Shown here: positions 1 to 9,294 of the stretch, piece by piece
Numbering within the stretch: the first letter of the stretch is position 1
How the letters are laid out: each line of letters starts with the position of its first letter
Origin: SIG299 sp045531895
Lineage (GTDB): Bacteria; Bacillota; Clostridia; Lachnospirales; Lachnospiraceae
Direction of reading: 5' to 3'
Assembly: GCA_045531895.1 (NCBI GenBank)
Contig: JAZSEW010000119.1
Location: 19,657 to 83,656, forward strand
DNA: 64,000 nucleotides
The notes under the pieces: generated by a model
Seen by the model: only the letters and a program-made list of their open reading frames with translations
Database searches by the model: none
Told to the model about the DNA's origin: nothing
Position numbers and translations under genes: made by a program

Positions 1-329
1 GCAGCCCATTGCTTATTCATCTTTTTCAGATTACATGTTTCTTCATCCGCAATGGATTTCCACACATATCCGTTTTCCAGATTTACAACTTTAATCGCAC
101 CCTTTACATCATTGTAAAGCAGCTCCAGACTATCTGTTTTTGCGATGGAAACGTATTCTCCCTCGCCCAGAAGGTCTGCCGTCTTTTCCGGTGCTTCATA
201 TTCATCGCTGAATGTTATTGCATTATTCTTTGCTTCTTTAATGCTTGCCGAACCCCAAAGTACAAATGCGGCAAGGATTAGAAGAAAAATAATGGTGCCA
301 AGTCTTTCTTTCAAAAACTTCTTAACCAT
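1..329 (-). CDS. N-terminus of DUF5696-like secreted or membrane-anchored protein (partial)
   Basis: This reading frame begins with ATG at 327-329, preceded by an AAGGAGA site at about 341-347, and stays open for 109 codons to the left window edge, so the 3' part is missing. The product starts with a short basic stretch (MVKKFLKERLG) and one hydrophobic segment of about 17 residues, as in an uncleaved signal anchor. After that comes a beta-rich region with a phrase resembling 'valine-lysine-asn-x-glu-x-gly-tyr-val-trp-lys', the type of motif seen at the start of DUF5696 proteins, which often sit beside YIP1 and sugar ABC transporter genes. The family call is from memory of that motif and gene neighbourhood, so it is tentative. 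It is the last visible gene of the minus-strand transport operon, 34 bp after the NHL/YIP1 gene. Confidence 0.6.
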   Translation of the reverse strand, partial: MVKKFLKERLGTIIFLLILAAFVLWGSASIKEAKNNAITFSDEYEAPEKTADLLGEGEYVSIAKTDSLELLYNDVKGAIKVVNLENGYVWKSIADEETCNLKKMNKQWA

Positions 330-363
330 GTTTTTATAAATCTCCTTTCACATTCTGCCGTCA

Positions 364-2520
364 TCATAGGAAGTTCAACTGGAATTCCTCAAACAACGAG
401 ATTACAAACTGTATCATTCGTCCGGTTAATACATAGCAAAGCAAAATAACAAGCCAAAGTACTAACATCAGAAACGCCGATACAAGCATCATTTTTACTG
501 TTTTTCCAAAGGTATAGTTATTAAGTACCATCATCGCCAGGAACAGGATTAAGAATAATCCAATATAAGCCAATGCCGAGAAAATACCATACCAGGATTT
601 CTGTGTCTTCGACATGATGTTGGATAAAAACATCAACGGAATGTTAATCAAAATATAAGGTGTTAAACTGATGGCACTGGTAAAGGTAATCTCTTTTACC
701 TTACTTTCACCACCGGAAATACTGGTTGCCATGAAGGAAGCCGGAATCCATGAAATCGGAACAAGCCAAATCTTCACCATTTCAAACCAAGGATTTACAT
801 CCTCTATTTCAATCGAAGCAAGTGGGAAATGAACCACATACAAATATGCCATTTTTACAAGGTAAGCAGCAACAAAGAGAATAATCGGCACTGCCCAGTT
901 AATTCTGTCTCTGTTATGCTTTACTCCGGCAATCGCATCAAATGGATGGAACAAGGTGTAGAAGGAATATTCTATGCCGGAAACAATTCCCATCTTCTTG
1001 CTCTTATCCTGAATAAACTTCCAATAGCCCGCTTTCGCATGCTTCATAAACACTTTTGCAAGGAAGCATACTGCTACGATAATAAATATCGCAAGAAGCA
1101 CAATCGGGAAGAAATTCGCACGAAGTACCTCGTATTTATATTCGTCAAAGGCCATCGTATAGACATCTCTGTCTTTTACAATCATTGCCTCTTCCATAGC
1201 TTCTTTGTACATTCCCTGCTTGTAAAAGGTTCTTGCAATTCCGACATGCGCAAGGGAATAGTTTTCATCGGTAGCCAGAACCTTACGCCAATACTCATAG
1301 GAGCTCTCATAGTCACCATTGTTGTAAGCAGAGGTTGCCTGATGAATATAGGTAATGAATTCTGTAGGTTCAAACACCTGGATGTTGTTATTAATCTGAT
1401 CTAACACATAAAGTCTGCCTTTACTGTCTACATCAATTGCACTTGGTCTTGTAAAGGTTCCTTTTTTCTCTCCCAGTCCGCCGAATGCTACTAACATTCT
1501 TCCGTCCTGATCATACTGGTATACTTTACCGTTTAACTGCTCAACTACAGTTACAATACCTTCTTTATCTACGCAGATATCCACAAATACCGGTTCAATA
1601 TACATTCCTTCGTCATTGAAATATTCACCGAATTTGAAGCTCTGTCCGGCAACTACTGCCTTCAACAGTTTGTTATTAATAAAGTCGGTAATCGGATTTC
1701 GGATAGAGTTACCAATTGTTTTGTACTTACGGTACACGTTTGTACCAATGGAATTCAGCTTCTTAATTTCGCCTTCCTCACGCTCCATGCTGGTGGCATA
1801 TACCATGCCGTCATCGCCATAGGTCACGTTAATATAAGAGGCTGCCAGACGCTTGGTATGAAGAAGCTTCTGACGTTCCGAAGCAAACATTCTGATAAGA
1901 ACTTCCGACAAATCGTATCCGATATTTGTCTGTCCATAGTAACCACGGAAAGCATTGTTTCCGTCGATTGCCATGATATTCTCACTCTTTACCGTGTAGA
2001 TATAACCGGTCTTGGTAACAACCAGCTTTGTTGGAGTAAATACTTCTCCGGTTTCCAATTCACTTTCCGGATTTGTAAACTCTTCTACAAAGTTACCATT
2101 ACAATCCATATGTACAATACGGTTATTTTCCGTATCTGCCACATACATATCTCCGTCGGCATCTACAAAAATACCCTGTGGAGATTTAAATGCTTTGTCC
2201 GGGCCATAGAAAATAGCAACCGTTTCATAATCGGAATTCATCTTTACAACACGATGATTTCCGCTGTCCACAACATAAATATTATCATAATCATCTATGA
2301 ATAAATCCTGTGGCTTCTTAAAATCTGTCTTTTTATCCTCATAACTGCCGATGTTATTGATAACATCACTCACTACATAACACTCCGGCACCGGCTGACG
2401 ATAATTGTCATCACCGGTTACATAGCTGGTCGACTGAGCAGCATATACCGCTTCGCAGTTTGATGATATCATGATTAACGCTGCCAGAAGCAACGCAATA
2501 ATATTTTTTAGCTTTCTCAT
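364..2520 (-). CDS. NHL-repeat / TPR / YIP1-family membrane protein
   Basis: A 718-residue protein that starts with a signal sequence (about residues 1-27), followed by a beta-propeller of NHL-type repeats (about 45-375) with recurring phrases such as 'QDLFIDDYDNIYVVDSGNHRV' like motifs split over several blades. A short TPR-like stretch (about 395-450: YNNGDYESSYEYWRKVL) precedes a transmembrane helix near 470-495 and a C-terminal YIP1-like domain with about five helices. The propeller is thus predicted outside the cell and tethered by the multi-helix C-terminus. A GGAGGAAAG site precedes the ATG. It lies 15 bp after the permease gene, so it is co-transcribed with the sugar ABC transporter. 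Its role is not established; an accessory to glycan capture or transport is an inference from context. Confidence 0.8.
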   Translation of the reverse strand: MRKLKNIIALLLAALIMISSNCEAVYAAQSTSYVTGDDNYRQPVPECYVVSDVINNIGSYEDKKTDFKKPQDLFIDDYDNIYVVDSGNHRVVKMNSDYETVAIFYGPDKAFKSPQGIFVDADGDMYVADTENNRIVHMDCNGNFVEEFTNPESELETGEVFTPTKLVVTKTGYIYTVKSENIMAIDGNNAFRGYYGQTNIGYDLSEVLIRMFASERQKLLHTKRLAASYINVTYGDDGMVYATSMEREEGEIKKLNSIGTNVYRKYKTIGNSIRNPITDFINNKLLKAVVAGQSFKFGEYFNDEGMYIEPVFVDICVDKEGIVTVVEQLNGKVYQYDQDGRMLVAFGGLGEKKGTFTRPSAIDVDSKGRLYVLDQINNNIQVFEPTEFITYIHQATSAYNNGDYESSYEYWRKVLATDENYSLAHVGIARTFYKQGMYKEAMEEAMIVKDRDVYTMAFDEYKYEVLRANFFPIVLLAIFIIVAVCFLAKVFMKHAKAGYWKFIQDKSKKMGIVSGIEYSFYTLFHPFDAIAGVKHNRDRINWAVPIILFVAAYLVKMAYLYVVHFPLASIEIEDVNPWFEMVKIWLVPISWIPASFMATSISGGESKVKEITFTSAISLTPYILINIPLMFLSNIMSKTQKSWYGIFSALAYIGLFLILFLAMMVLNNYTFGKTVKMMLVSAFLMLVLWLVILLCYVLTGRMIQFVISLFEEFQLNFL

Positions 2521-2535
2521 CTTTCCTCCTGCGCT

Positions 2536-3417
2536 CTAGCCCTTAATACCGGAATACGTCATAGTTTCCATAACTCTTCCCTGCATAATGGTGAATAAAA
2601 TTACTGTTGGTGCCGTCATAAGCAATGTAGATGCTGCAACCGCACCTGCTCGACCTACTGACATTCCCGCAGCACCACCGGAGATTGTCTGGAGTGCCAA
2701 AGGAAGTGTTTTCATCGCCTGGCTTGTAACGTAAATAAGTGGTGAAAAATAATCGTTCCAGTTACTTACGAAAGAGAACACAACCAGTGTCGACCATGCC
2801 GGAGCAAGTGCCGGCATTACCATTTTAATAAAGATTTTAAATTCGCCCGCGCCATCGATTCTGGCTGCTTCAATCAATTCATCCGGATACTGCTGGATAA
2901 ACTGTCTCATCAGGAAACAGTTGTAGGCAACCGCAATATTCGGAAGAATCAGCGCCCAATAGCTGTCAATCAGTCCAAGACCGTTTACAATCATATAACT
3001 CGGAATCTTGGTTACATGCGGCGAGAACATAAGTGCAATTAATATTAAATCAAAAACAAGTTTTCCACCAACCGGCTTAAATTTTACAAGTGAATATGCC
3101 GCAAGTGAGGAAACCATAACTGTCAGTATAACGACAGCAGTTGTAACAACAATACTGTTAAACGCGTATCTGGTAAACGGTACTGTCGAACTTCCCAGAG
3201 AAATTACCAGGTCGGTAAAATTCTTCGTCGTCGGATTTTTTACATAAAATCTCGGTGGGAATACAAAAAGTTCATCTAACGGTTTAAACGCTGTTACCAC
3301 AACGTATACCAATGGCAAAACGGTAAATAATACCAGCAATATCATTATTGCATATAACAGGATCCCGGCAAACGTAATATGAAGCCACTGTCCACGAAAC
3401 CATTTTATCTTAATCAT
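2536..3417 (-). CDS. Carbohydrate ABC transporter permease (second subunit, LacG/YtcP type)
   Basis: A 293-residue inner-membrane permease with six predicted helices. The family EAA loop is visible as 'ELIEAARIDGAGEFKIFIKMVMP', broken here into EAARIDGAG, which contacts the ATPase subunit of the transporter. It pairs with the permease encoded just upstream (22 bp apart) and with the large solute-binding protein gene. No ATPase gene occurs in this operon; sugar importers of the CUT1 type in Firmicutes often share a common MsmX-like ATPase encoded elsewhere, which would explain this. The weak GAGAGGG site lies about 8 nt before the ATG. The substrate is inferred as a pectin-derived oligosaccharide from the neighbouring rhamnogalacturonan genes. 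Confidence 0.9.
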   Translation of the reverse strand: MIKIKWFRGQWLHITFAGILLYAIMILLVLFTVLPLVYVVVTAFKPLDELFVFPPRFYVKNPTTKNFTDLVISLGSSTVPFTRYAFNSIVVTTAVVILTVMVSSLAAYSLVKFKPVGGKLVFDLILIALMFSPHVTKIPSYMIVNGLGLIDSYWALILPNIAVAYNCFLMRQFIQQYPDELIEAARIDGAGEFKIFIKMVMPALAPAWSTLVVFSFVSNWNDYFSPLIYVTSQAMKTLPLALQTISGGAAGMSVGRAGAVAASTLLMTAPTVILFTIMQGRVMETMTYSGIKG

Positions 3418-3439
3418 CAGCTTTACCCTCTCTAATCAA

Positions 3440-4387
3440 TTATTCATCCTTCGACGAAAGCACTCTCATAACTATTTTACCAAGAATAAAGGTAATCAGG
3501 AATAAGACTACGGCAACTGCCGAAGCGTAACCCATCTGGAAACGGATAAACGCATAGTCATAAAGATGTGCCACAATCGTATGCGCTGAATAATTCGGGC
3601 TCGGCATACCTGCAACCGATACCGCAATATCAAATACCGCGAAGCTTGATGTAATGGCGTTAATCGCACCAAACAACAACTGTGGTTTCATGGTTGGCAA
3701 CGTAATGTAGAATAATTCCTGCATTTTGTTCTTCACACCATCAATTGCTCCTGCCTCATACAGTGCCTTGTCAATGTTTTGAAGACCTGCGAGGAATACA
3801 AGGAAGCCGGTACCCATACTCATCCAGAGTGAGATGAACATTACTACACCCATGATGTAGTCCGGATTGGTATTCCACAAAATCGGTTCATCAATCAGAC
3901 CCATATTTAAAAGTACATTATTGATATAACCATAACGGTCACCGGAAAAGGCAATCATCCAAACAACTGACATTGCGACACCGGACGTAATGGATGGCGC
4001 ATAAAACGCAAGTGCAAAAGCACGCTTGAATTTCAATTGGTTGATTACCCATGCCGCAAAGAAGGATAATAAGTATCCGACCGGTCCGGTAATTACAGCA
4101 AATTTTACTGTATTTGAAATAGATGTCATAAAAACTTCATCATCCAAAAACAAAAGCTTATAATTGTTTACCCCGACAAAATGCGGCTTCTGCATCATAT
4201 TGTAATCCGTAAAGCTTAACCCTATCGCGGTAAGCACCGGTGCCACCACGAAAATGGTAAAAAGGATTACGAACGGTAACAGGAACACATATCCCATCCA
4301 GTTTTTTCTGATAAATCGTTTCATTCTGGCACGGCGTACTTCCGGACTTTCATCCTTCCGCACCGTGCGAACTGCTGCTTTACTCAT
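3440..4387 (-). CDS. Carbohydrate ABC transporter permease (first subunit, LplB/UgpA type)
   Basis: A 315-residue permease with a basic cytoplasmic N-terminus (RMKRFIRKNWMGY) and about six membrane helices. The EAA motif is readable as 'YEAGAIDGVKNKMQEL'. I chose the ATG at 4387, which overlaps the stop codon of the solute-binding protein gene by 8 bp and suggests translational coupling; an in-frame TTG at 4393 is the alternative. It forms the transmembrane pore together with the downstream permease. Members of this family import di- and oligosaccharides in the CUT1 group. The operon order here is solute-binding protein, permease 1, permease 2, NHL/YIP1 protein, DUF5696-like protein. Confidence 0.9.
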   Translation of the reverse strand: MSKAAVRTVRKDESPEVRRARMKRFIRKNWMGYVFLLPFVILFTIFVVAPVLTAIGLSFTDYNMMQKPHFVGVNNYKLLFLDDEVFMTSISNTVKFAVITGPVGYLLSFFAAWVINQLKFKRAFALAFYAPSITSGVAMSVVWMIAFSGDRYGYINNVLLNMGLIDEPILWNTNPDYIMGVVMFISLWMSMGTGFLVFLAGLQNIDKALYEAGAIDGVKNKMQELFYITLPTMKPQLLFGAINAITSSFAVFDIAVSVAGMPSPNYSAHTIVAHLYDYAFIRFQMGYASAVAVVLFLITFILGKIVMRVLSSKDE

Positions 4388-7319
4388 TAGCAATTACCCC
4401 GTATTCTTCCTGTTTCATTCTCAACTCTCGGTTGATTTCCTTTACTGCCTGTTCCAAAGCCTCTCTGACATCCATACCACTGATAACCACACTGGTCCAG
4501 GCATTAGTCAGGTGACGATTTGTCATATAACCACCAAGAACGGTTGGAACTTCTTTTGCCCACTTCCACTCTTCCTGGATTGTTGCAATATCCTCTTCAT
4601 TCCAGGAAAGACTTAAGAAAGCATTCTTATTTGCAGTGTTCCATCTTGCTTCCTGACCCATCATTGCTTCTACTTCTTTCGCAAATCTGGTCTGCACTTC
4701 TTCAGAGGACCACCATTTTAAGAATTCCCAGCTCTGCTCCGGCTTTTCGGACTGTTTCATAATGATATCGCCCTTTTCTGTAATTGCACCTGCGGTTCGG
4801 TCAATTTCACCATCGGCATTTAAATGACCCGGAAGTGGCATAATTCCCCACTTACCTGCAATTTCAGGTGCCGCAACGGAGAGCTGCATATACATATTGA
4901 AATCGCCTACGCCAAGAGGCATGATTCCGGAACGGAAATACTGATAAAAGTTTGCAGTTTCCGGAACACCATAGTTGGTAAAGAGCTCTGTATACTCTTT
5001 AAACGCCGTAAATGCCTGTGGCGTATCTAACGCTGATTCAAGACCGTCGTTCTTATAAAACTCACCGCCGTTCTGATAAAGGAACTGTGTGAAATCACGG
5101 CCAAAGTAGAACTGTAAACCTTCCTGATACAATGCCGGAAGTACATAATTATACATGTCATCCCAGGTGTTCGGAAGATCAATTCCATATTCGCTTAACA
5201 AATCCTTTCTATAATAAAGGACATTAAAATTCATGGTTTCCGGAATCGCATACACGCCACCACGATACTCATAAGGTGTGAGTGTTGCGTCAACAAAGCG
5301 GTCACGTACCTCTTCAAAACCATCCATCTTGGAAAGATCATATACCTGATCACGGATTGCGAATTCTACCGGAGAGGTAATATCTACACCAAGAGCCACG
5401 TCCGGTGCCTTTCCTGATGTAATGGAAAGCATCAGGGCATTTACCTGTCCTGCATTTAACTGGGACGCAGGAAGAACGTTTACATTAATGGCAATTCCGG
5501 TTTTCGGTGTAAAATCTTCGTCTGCCATTTCCTTAATAACTTCTGCCCACTCTGTACCTCTTGCAATCCATACATTGATGGTATCCGTAACTACAACATC
5601 TTCAGAAAGCACGCTTCCGACATTGTCATAATCCTTCGTAAAGGAAACAAAAAACTGTTTCATTGTAACACCGAATTTCTGGAACGCATTCGATGTTTTG
5701 CTCACCCATTTATCTTCCGGACTTCCTACATAGAATCTGTCAATAACAAGCGGACCGCTCTGCAGGGATAAGAACCATTCCGATAAACTCGTCTGGGAAG
5801 TCTGCAAATCTCCTGTTTTCTTTGCTATACTGAACGGATCCTCAACCATCTCCTCAATCTGTGCCTTAATGGTAAGGAAGTTGTTTGCCATAGCAGGTGT
5901 TTTTTCTGACATATCCTTGGTGTAATTATACTTGAACTGCATGCTGTCAATTAAGTACAGCATCTTTTCCTTCATATCAGGAATTTTTTCAAAAAATCCG
6001 TAATCGTAGTTCGGGTCAGGAGAGCTTCCTGCTATCAGGTTAATGTCAAGAAGCATATCAGACAGCACCTGGATATCATCCTGAATAGACGTAAGCACCG
6101 TTCCAAGGTCTCCTAATTTTACCGTCATTGTAATGGTATGTACACCCTTCGTTAAATAAAATTCAAACGGCTGACCCTTATCATCGGACAATGTCCTAAG
6201 AGCCCACTGGGTATCATAGTCAAACTTATATTCTAACAATTCAGCAAATGGTACTTCTCCATCAATTGCAATCTGACGATAGGACGGAAGTCCGTCATTC
6301 CACTGCTGTTTTACATAAAGACCAATCTTGTATAAGCCATCCGCCGGAACCTCAAATTCCCATGTAATACTCTGATTTCCTGCTCTCCAGCGGTAACCGC
6401 CCATAACATTCAGCTTACGGTTTATCTCGGAAGACGGAATCACGAACGGATCACCATCATTTTCACGACGTAATGTCGGGTCATTCTTTTCTATTGCAGT
6501 AAGCTCTGCCTGGAAGTTAATAGTTTCCGCATTTGCCGGCTGATAACCAAGACTCTGATATTCTGCTTTTACTTCTTCATAGTTTCTTATTACCTTTGGC
6601 TGACATACACGGATTCCGGAAACATACATTCCTGTTTTTAATGTTACAAAACGGATAGTATGAGTTCCTTTCTCTAAATGTATATTGAACTCCTCCGGAA
6701 GAATTCCCGAAGTATCATTGAGTCCTGCCGTTCTCCAGGAATTGATTGCTATCTGTTTTGGTCTGGTCTCATCTCCGAGACTGTTTAAAACCGGTTCTCC
6801 TTCATCTACAAAGAAGCGGTCAAATACAATGTCGCCTGCCTCTGTAAAAGGATATTTACCATCTACATAAAGCGCTCTCTTTGCACCGTCTGAATTAGCG
6901 GTATCCAGATAATAATCCAGTTCCAAACGATAAATCGCTGTTTCAGGAACTGTTACATCAAATTCAAAATACTCAGAAGAAGCATCCGAGAAAATTGCAT
7001 CTCTTCCTTCATATTCTACAACAGCAAGCTTTCCTTTATCATCTTTAATCTCAGACAAATCCACCGAAATACTCTGTGTTGCATTTGCGGAACCGGAAAA
7101 CTTCTCTTGGGTTTCCAGATAAGACACCACGCCGTCTCCTGCTCCATATTTCCATTCAACCGGTATACCTTCATAGCCGGTATACTTATCCTTTAGCTTT
7201 GCGCCCGTTTCTGCCTTCAATGAAACAGCCGGCAAAAACAGAAAGCCCACTACCAGCAACAACGAAAATATTCTTGTTGCCACTTTGAAAAAACTCTTGT
7301 CACGCTTTCCTTTTTCCAT
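4380..7319 (-). CDS. Extracellular solute-binding protein with large N-terminal carbohydrate-binding-like modules
   Basis: A 979-residue exported protein, more than twice the usual 400-450 residues of a family 1 solute-binding protein. After a signal peptide (about residues 1-37, ending near SLKA) there are two similar beta-rich modules (about 60-250 and 260-430). Both contain phrases of a jelly-roll binding domain: 'YRLELDYYLD', 'KGTHTIRFVTLKTG' in the first and 'YKIGLYVKQQW', 'KGVHTITMTVKLG' in the second. A helical linker follows, and the last 400 residues or so are the solute-binding fold (for example 'YYRKDLLSEYGIDLPNTWDD'). No lipobox cysteine is visible, which is unusual for a Gram-positive binding protein. 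I chose ATG 7319, which has a GAGGAAAGAG site, over an upstream TTG. It is the first gene of the transport operon, divergent from an AraC regulator. Confidence 0.88.
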   Translation of the reverse strand: MEKGKRDKSFFKVATRIFSLLLVVGFLFLPAVSLKAETGAKLKDKYTGYEGIPVEWKYGAGDGVVSYLETQEKFSGSANATQSISVDLSEIKDDKGKLAVVEYEGRDAIFSDASSEYFEFDVTVPETAIYRLELDYYLDTANSDGAKRALYVDGKYPFTEAGDIVFDRFFVDEGEPVLNSLGDETRPKQIAINSWRTAGLNDTSGILPEEFNIHLEKGTHTIRFVTLKTGMYVSGIRVCQPKVIRNYEEVKAEYQSLGYQPANAETINFQAELTAIEKNDPTLRRENDGDPFVIPSSEINRKLNVMGGYRWRAGNQSITWEFEVPADGLYKIGLYVKQQWNDGLPSYRQIAIDGEVPFAELLEYKFDYDTQWALRTLSDDKGQPFEFYLTKGVHTITMTVKLGDLGTVLTSIQDDIQVLSDMLLDINLIAGSSPDPNYDYGFFEKIPDMKEKMLYLIDSMQFKYNYTKDMSEKTPAMANNFLTIKAQIEEMVEDPFSIAKKTGDLQTSQTSLSEWFLSLQSGPLVIDRFYVGSPEDKWVSKTSNAFQKFGVTMKQFFVSFTKDYDNVGSVLSEDVVVTDTINVWIARGTEWAEVIKEMADEDFTPKTGIAINVNVLPASQLNAGQVNALMLSITSGKAPDVALGVDITSPVEFAIRDQVYDLSKMDGFEEVRDRFVDATLTPYEYRGGVYAIPETMNFNVLYYRKDLLSEYGIDLPNTWDDMYNYVLPALYQEGLQFYFGRDFTQFLYQNGGEFYKNDGLESALDTPQAFTAFKEYTELFTNYGVPETANFYQYFRSGIMPLGVGDFNMYMQLSVAAPEIAGKWGIMPLPGHLNADGEIDRTAGAITEKGDIIMKQSEKPEQSWEFLKWWSSEEVQTRFAKEVEAMMGQEARWNTANKNAFLSLSWNEEDIATIQEEWKWAKEVPTVLGGYMTNRHLTNAWTSVVISGMDVREALEQAVKEINRELRMKQEEYGVIANE

Positions 7320-7378
7320 GAACTCTTTCCTCTCATCCAATTATATATTCGTATAAAATACATACATTATCATGGTTC

Positions 7379-7407
7379 ATTTTACTTCATTTCGTCAATT
7401 TGCACAA
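7379..7407 (-). promoter_or_regulatory. Putative promoter of the sugar transport operon
   Basis: On the minus strand TTGTGC (7402-7407) and TAAAAT (7379-7384) are separated by exactly 17 bp. The -35 box abuts the -35 box of the opposite promoter. The hexamers are imperfect, which would suit activation by a regulator. Confidence 0.45.
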
Positions 7408-7436
7408 TTGTTCTATTTTTTTTTTTGTGCTATAAT
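7408..7436 (+). promoter_or_regulatory. Promoter of the AraC-family regulator
   Basis: TTGTTC (7408-7413), a 17-bp T-rich spacer and a consensus TATAAT (7431-7436) preceded by TGC, an extended -10 element. It points toward the regulator gene at 7548. Confidence 0.65.
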
Positions 7437-7547
7437 TTTAATTACAGAAATAATCATTTTACAATTATATCGAAAAATATATGCAATATTTTTATTTTTG
7501 TGCTTTTTTTATATCAAGAGCCGTTTTAAGAAAAGGAGGACGCTTTT

Positions 7548-8675
7548 TTGTACAATATGAACAACGAAGGCTTCAATGCCTTTCTCTCATCATCGACCAA
7601 GAAAAATTTCAGCATCATTCTCATCGATTGTAAAACCGCAGACGGAGAATTTTGCACCCAGGACACACTTCAGAAAATGATGGGCGCCTGCAAAAATTTT
7701 TTTGTGGCATCCTATGTTACTCATCATATGGAACTGACTTTAAACGGAATCGTCTGTTGCTTAAACTACGATCAGAATCATTTTAATGTTTCTGCTTTTG
7801 CAGATTCCCTTCAACAAATGCTTTTTAGCCTTGACACACACTCTCTTTCCTATATTTATTACTCCGAGTCATTTCTTTCCGTTAAGGACCTTCTCCCGGA
7901 ACTGGATTTTCTGTTCCAGCATGCCGGGTATGGAATTCTTTTCGGCAGCAGACAACCGATTTCTTCCGGCTTTCTGCATCGTTGCTGTAAAAGCATCAAT
8001 TCCTTGGATCGTTCCGTGTTTCCGTCCATTTATGATGATCTATCCCGGCATTCCTATGATTTTGTTGTCGACAAGCTTCATTCGGTCGAACACCATTTCC
8101 ATACCATGTTTCAGGAAAATCACTGCTATTCCTTTTCCGAGCTGAGTGACTATATTGCTGAAGTTTACTATAACACCCGTTTGTTCTTCCGTATCAATTG
8201 TTATAGTGCACCATCAGTCAGTCTTCCTCTGCCAGACGCCCTCATACACAGCAACGGCATTGCAGGTCTTTTGCATGACATTTCCATAGATATCTCAGAA
8301 TATGCTCTGCTGTTTCAAGATATCGCCGTAGCCGACCGAACAAGAAATCATGTACAGGAAATTCTTACCTACATTGAAACGAACATCAGCACCGTCTCCT
8401 TACCTGCTCTGTCTGCCCATTTTGATTTAACGCCTGCCTATATCTGCCATATTTTCAAGCAGGACCAAAAAATCAATTTTACGGACTATGTAAAGAAAAA
8501 AAGATTTCAGCTTGCTACGGAAGCACTGCAGACAGACATGAAAATAACAATATCCGAGTTATCGAAACAACTCGGATATAAAAGTCAGTCCTATTTTCAA
8601 AACAGCTTTAAAAAAGAATTCGGCATTACTCCGGACGCATATCGGAAGCAGTATCACAAGAGTCATTCTGAGTGA
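7548..8675 (+). CDS. AraC-family transcriptional regulator
   Basis: A 375-residue regulator with two C-terminal helix-turn-helix motifs of the AraC type, about residues 275-370; visible landmarks are 'LSAHFDLTPAYICHIFKQ' and 'SYFQNSFKKEFGITPDAYRK'. The N-terminal 260 residues are not a cupin and I do not recognise a ligand domain. The start is read as TTG, because AAGGAGG stands 8 nt before it while the next ATG (7557) would be 17 nt away. It is divergent from the transport operon and its 3' end overlaps the end of the convergent DUF624 gene by 50 bp. The likely role is control of the neighbouring rhamnogalacturonan genes in response to an imported oligosaccharide; this is inference. Confidence 0.9.
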   Translation: MYNMNNEGFNAFLSSSTKKNFSIILIDCKTADGEFCTQDTLQKMMGACKNFFVASYVTHHMELTLNGIVCCLNYDQNHFNVSAFADSLQQMLFSLDTHSLSYIYYSESFLSVKDLLPELDFLFQHAGYGILFGSRQPISSGFLHRCCKSINSLDRSVFPSIYDDLSRHSYDFVVDKLHSVEHHFHTMFQENHCYSFSELSDYIAEVYYNTRLFFRINCYSAPSVSLPLPDALIHSNGIAGLLHDISIDISEYALLFQDIAVADRTRNHVQEILTYIETNISTVSLPALSAHFDLTPAYICHIFKQDQKINFTDYVKKKRFQLATEALQTDMKITISELSKQLGYKSQSYFQNSFKKEFGITPDAYRKQYHKSHSE

Positions 8676-9294
8676 TTCTATCTTCTATTTCCCGAAAAAA
8701 CGGCTCATAAACCAGCGCATTCAGATAGGCAGGTAATGATAATCCAAGAGTCAGTAAAAGCGGAAGAAAATTTTCAGAAATCAGATAATAGGCTACCGGA
8801 AGGAGTAGCCAGCACAAAAGCATCACCAGACTATGGGGCAGCTTAATGAGCGCAAGCCAAAACGCATTTTTTAAGGTGTCCTTTATCTTATTCAAAAATC
8901 TTCCCTGCATTGGAACAGCATATAATAAGGTAATTAATGCTATTGTGATTGCAATCGCCGATGCCACTATTGCCGGCCACGGAAACATCGACTTTAACAT
9001 AACAAGTGCATAAATATCCCCAAGCATCACAAACAACGCCACCAGACAAATAAAGCCAAGTAACATCGACTGCACAAAATTCAGCTTAAAATTCCTCCAG
9101 AAGGTTTTTATTACATTACCGTCTTCTTCTCTTACCATCTTTAATGAAGTAAAGGCAAGAGCTTTTAAGGCGGGGCCGATCGTAAATACCGGAATCATAC
9201 AAATTAATGTAATCAAATTTAAAAGAATCAGATCCGCAATGCGAAAAATGAGATTCACTAACGGACTGTCAAAATTAAATATTTTGTTTTTCAT
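8626..9294 (-). CDS. YesL-like DUF624 membrane protein (copy 1)
   Basis: A 222-residue integral membrane protein starting MKNKIFNFDSPLVN, with about five hydrophobic helices and the typical DUF624 opening 'Asp-Ser-Pro-Leu-Val'. The start at 9294 has GGAGG nine bases upstream; an ATG nine bases earlier would be too close to it. YesL of Bacillus subtilis, the best known member, sits in the rhamnogalacturonan operon, and the family is common beside sugar transporters, but its biochemical function is not known to me. The gene overlaps the end of the second DUF624 gene by 20 bp, so the two are co-translated, and also overlaps the 3' end of the convergent AraC gene. Confidence 0.85.
   Translation of the reverse strand: MKNKIFNFDSPLVNLIFRIADLILLNLITLICMIPVFTIGPALKALAFTSLKMVREEDGNVIKTFWRNFKLNFVQSMLLGFICLVALFVMLGDIYALVMLKSMFPWPAIVASAIAITIALITLLYAVPMQGRFLNKIKDTLKNAFWLALIKLPHSLVMLLCWLLLPVAYYLISENFLPLLLTLGLSLPAYLNALVYEPFFREIEDRITQNDSCDTASDMRPE

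Noticed and set aside
829..1404. A 191-codon plus-strand frame opposite the NHL/YIP1 gene
   Set aside because: It is the antisense of a strongly supported coding gene and has no ribosome site.
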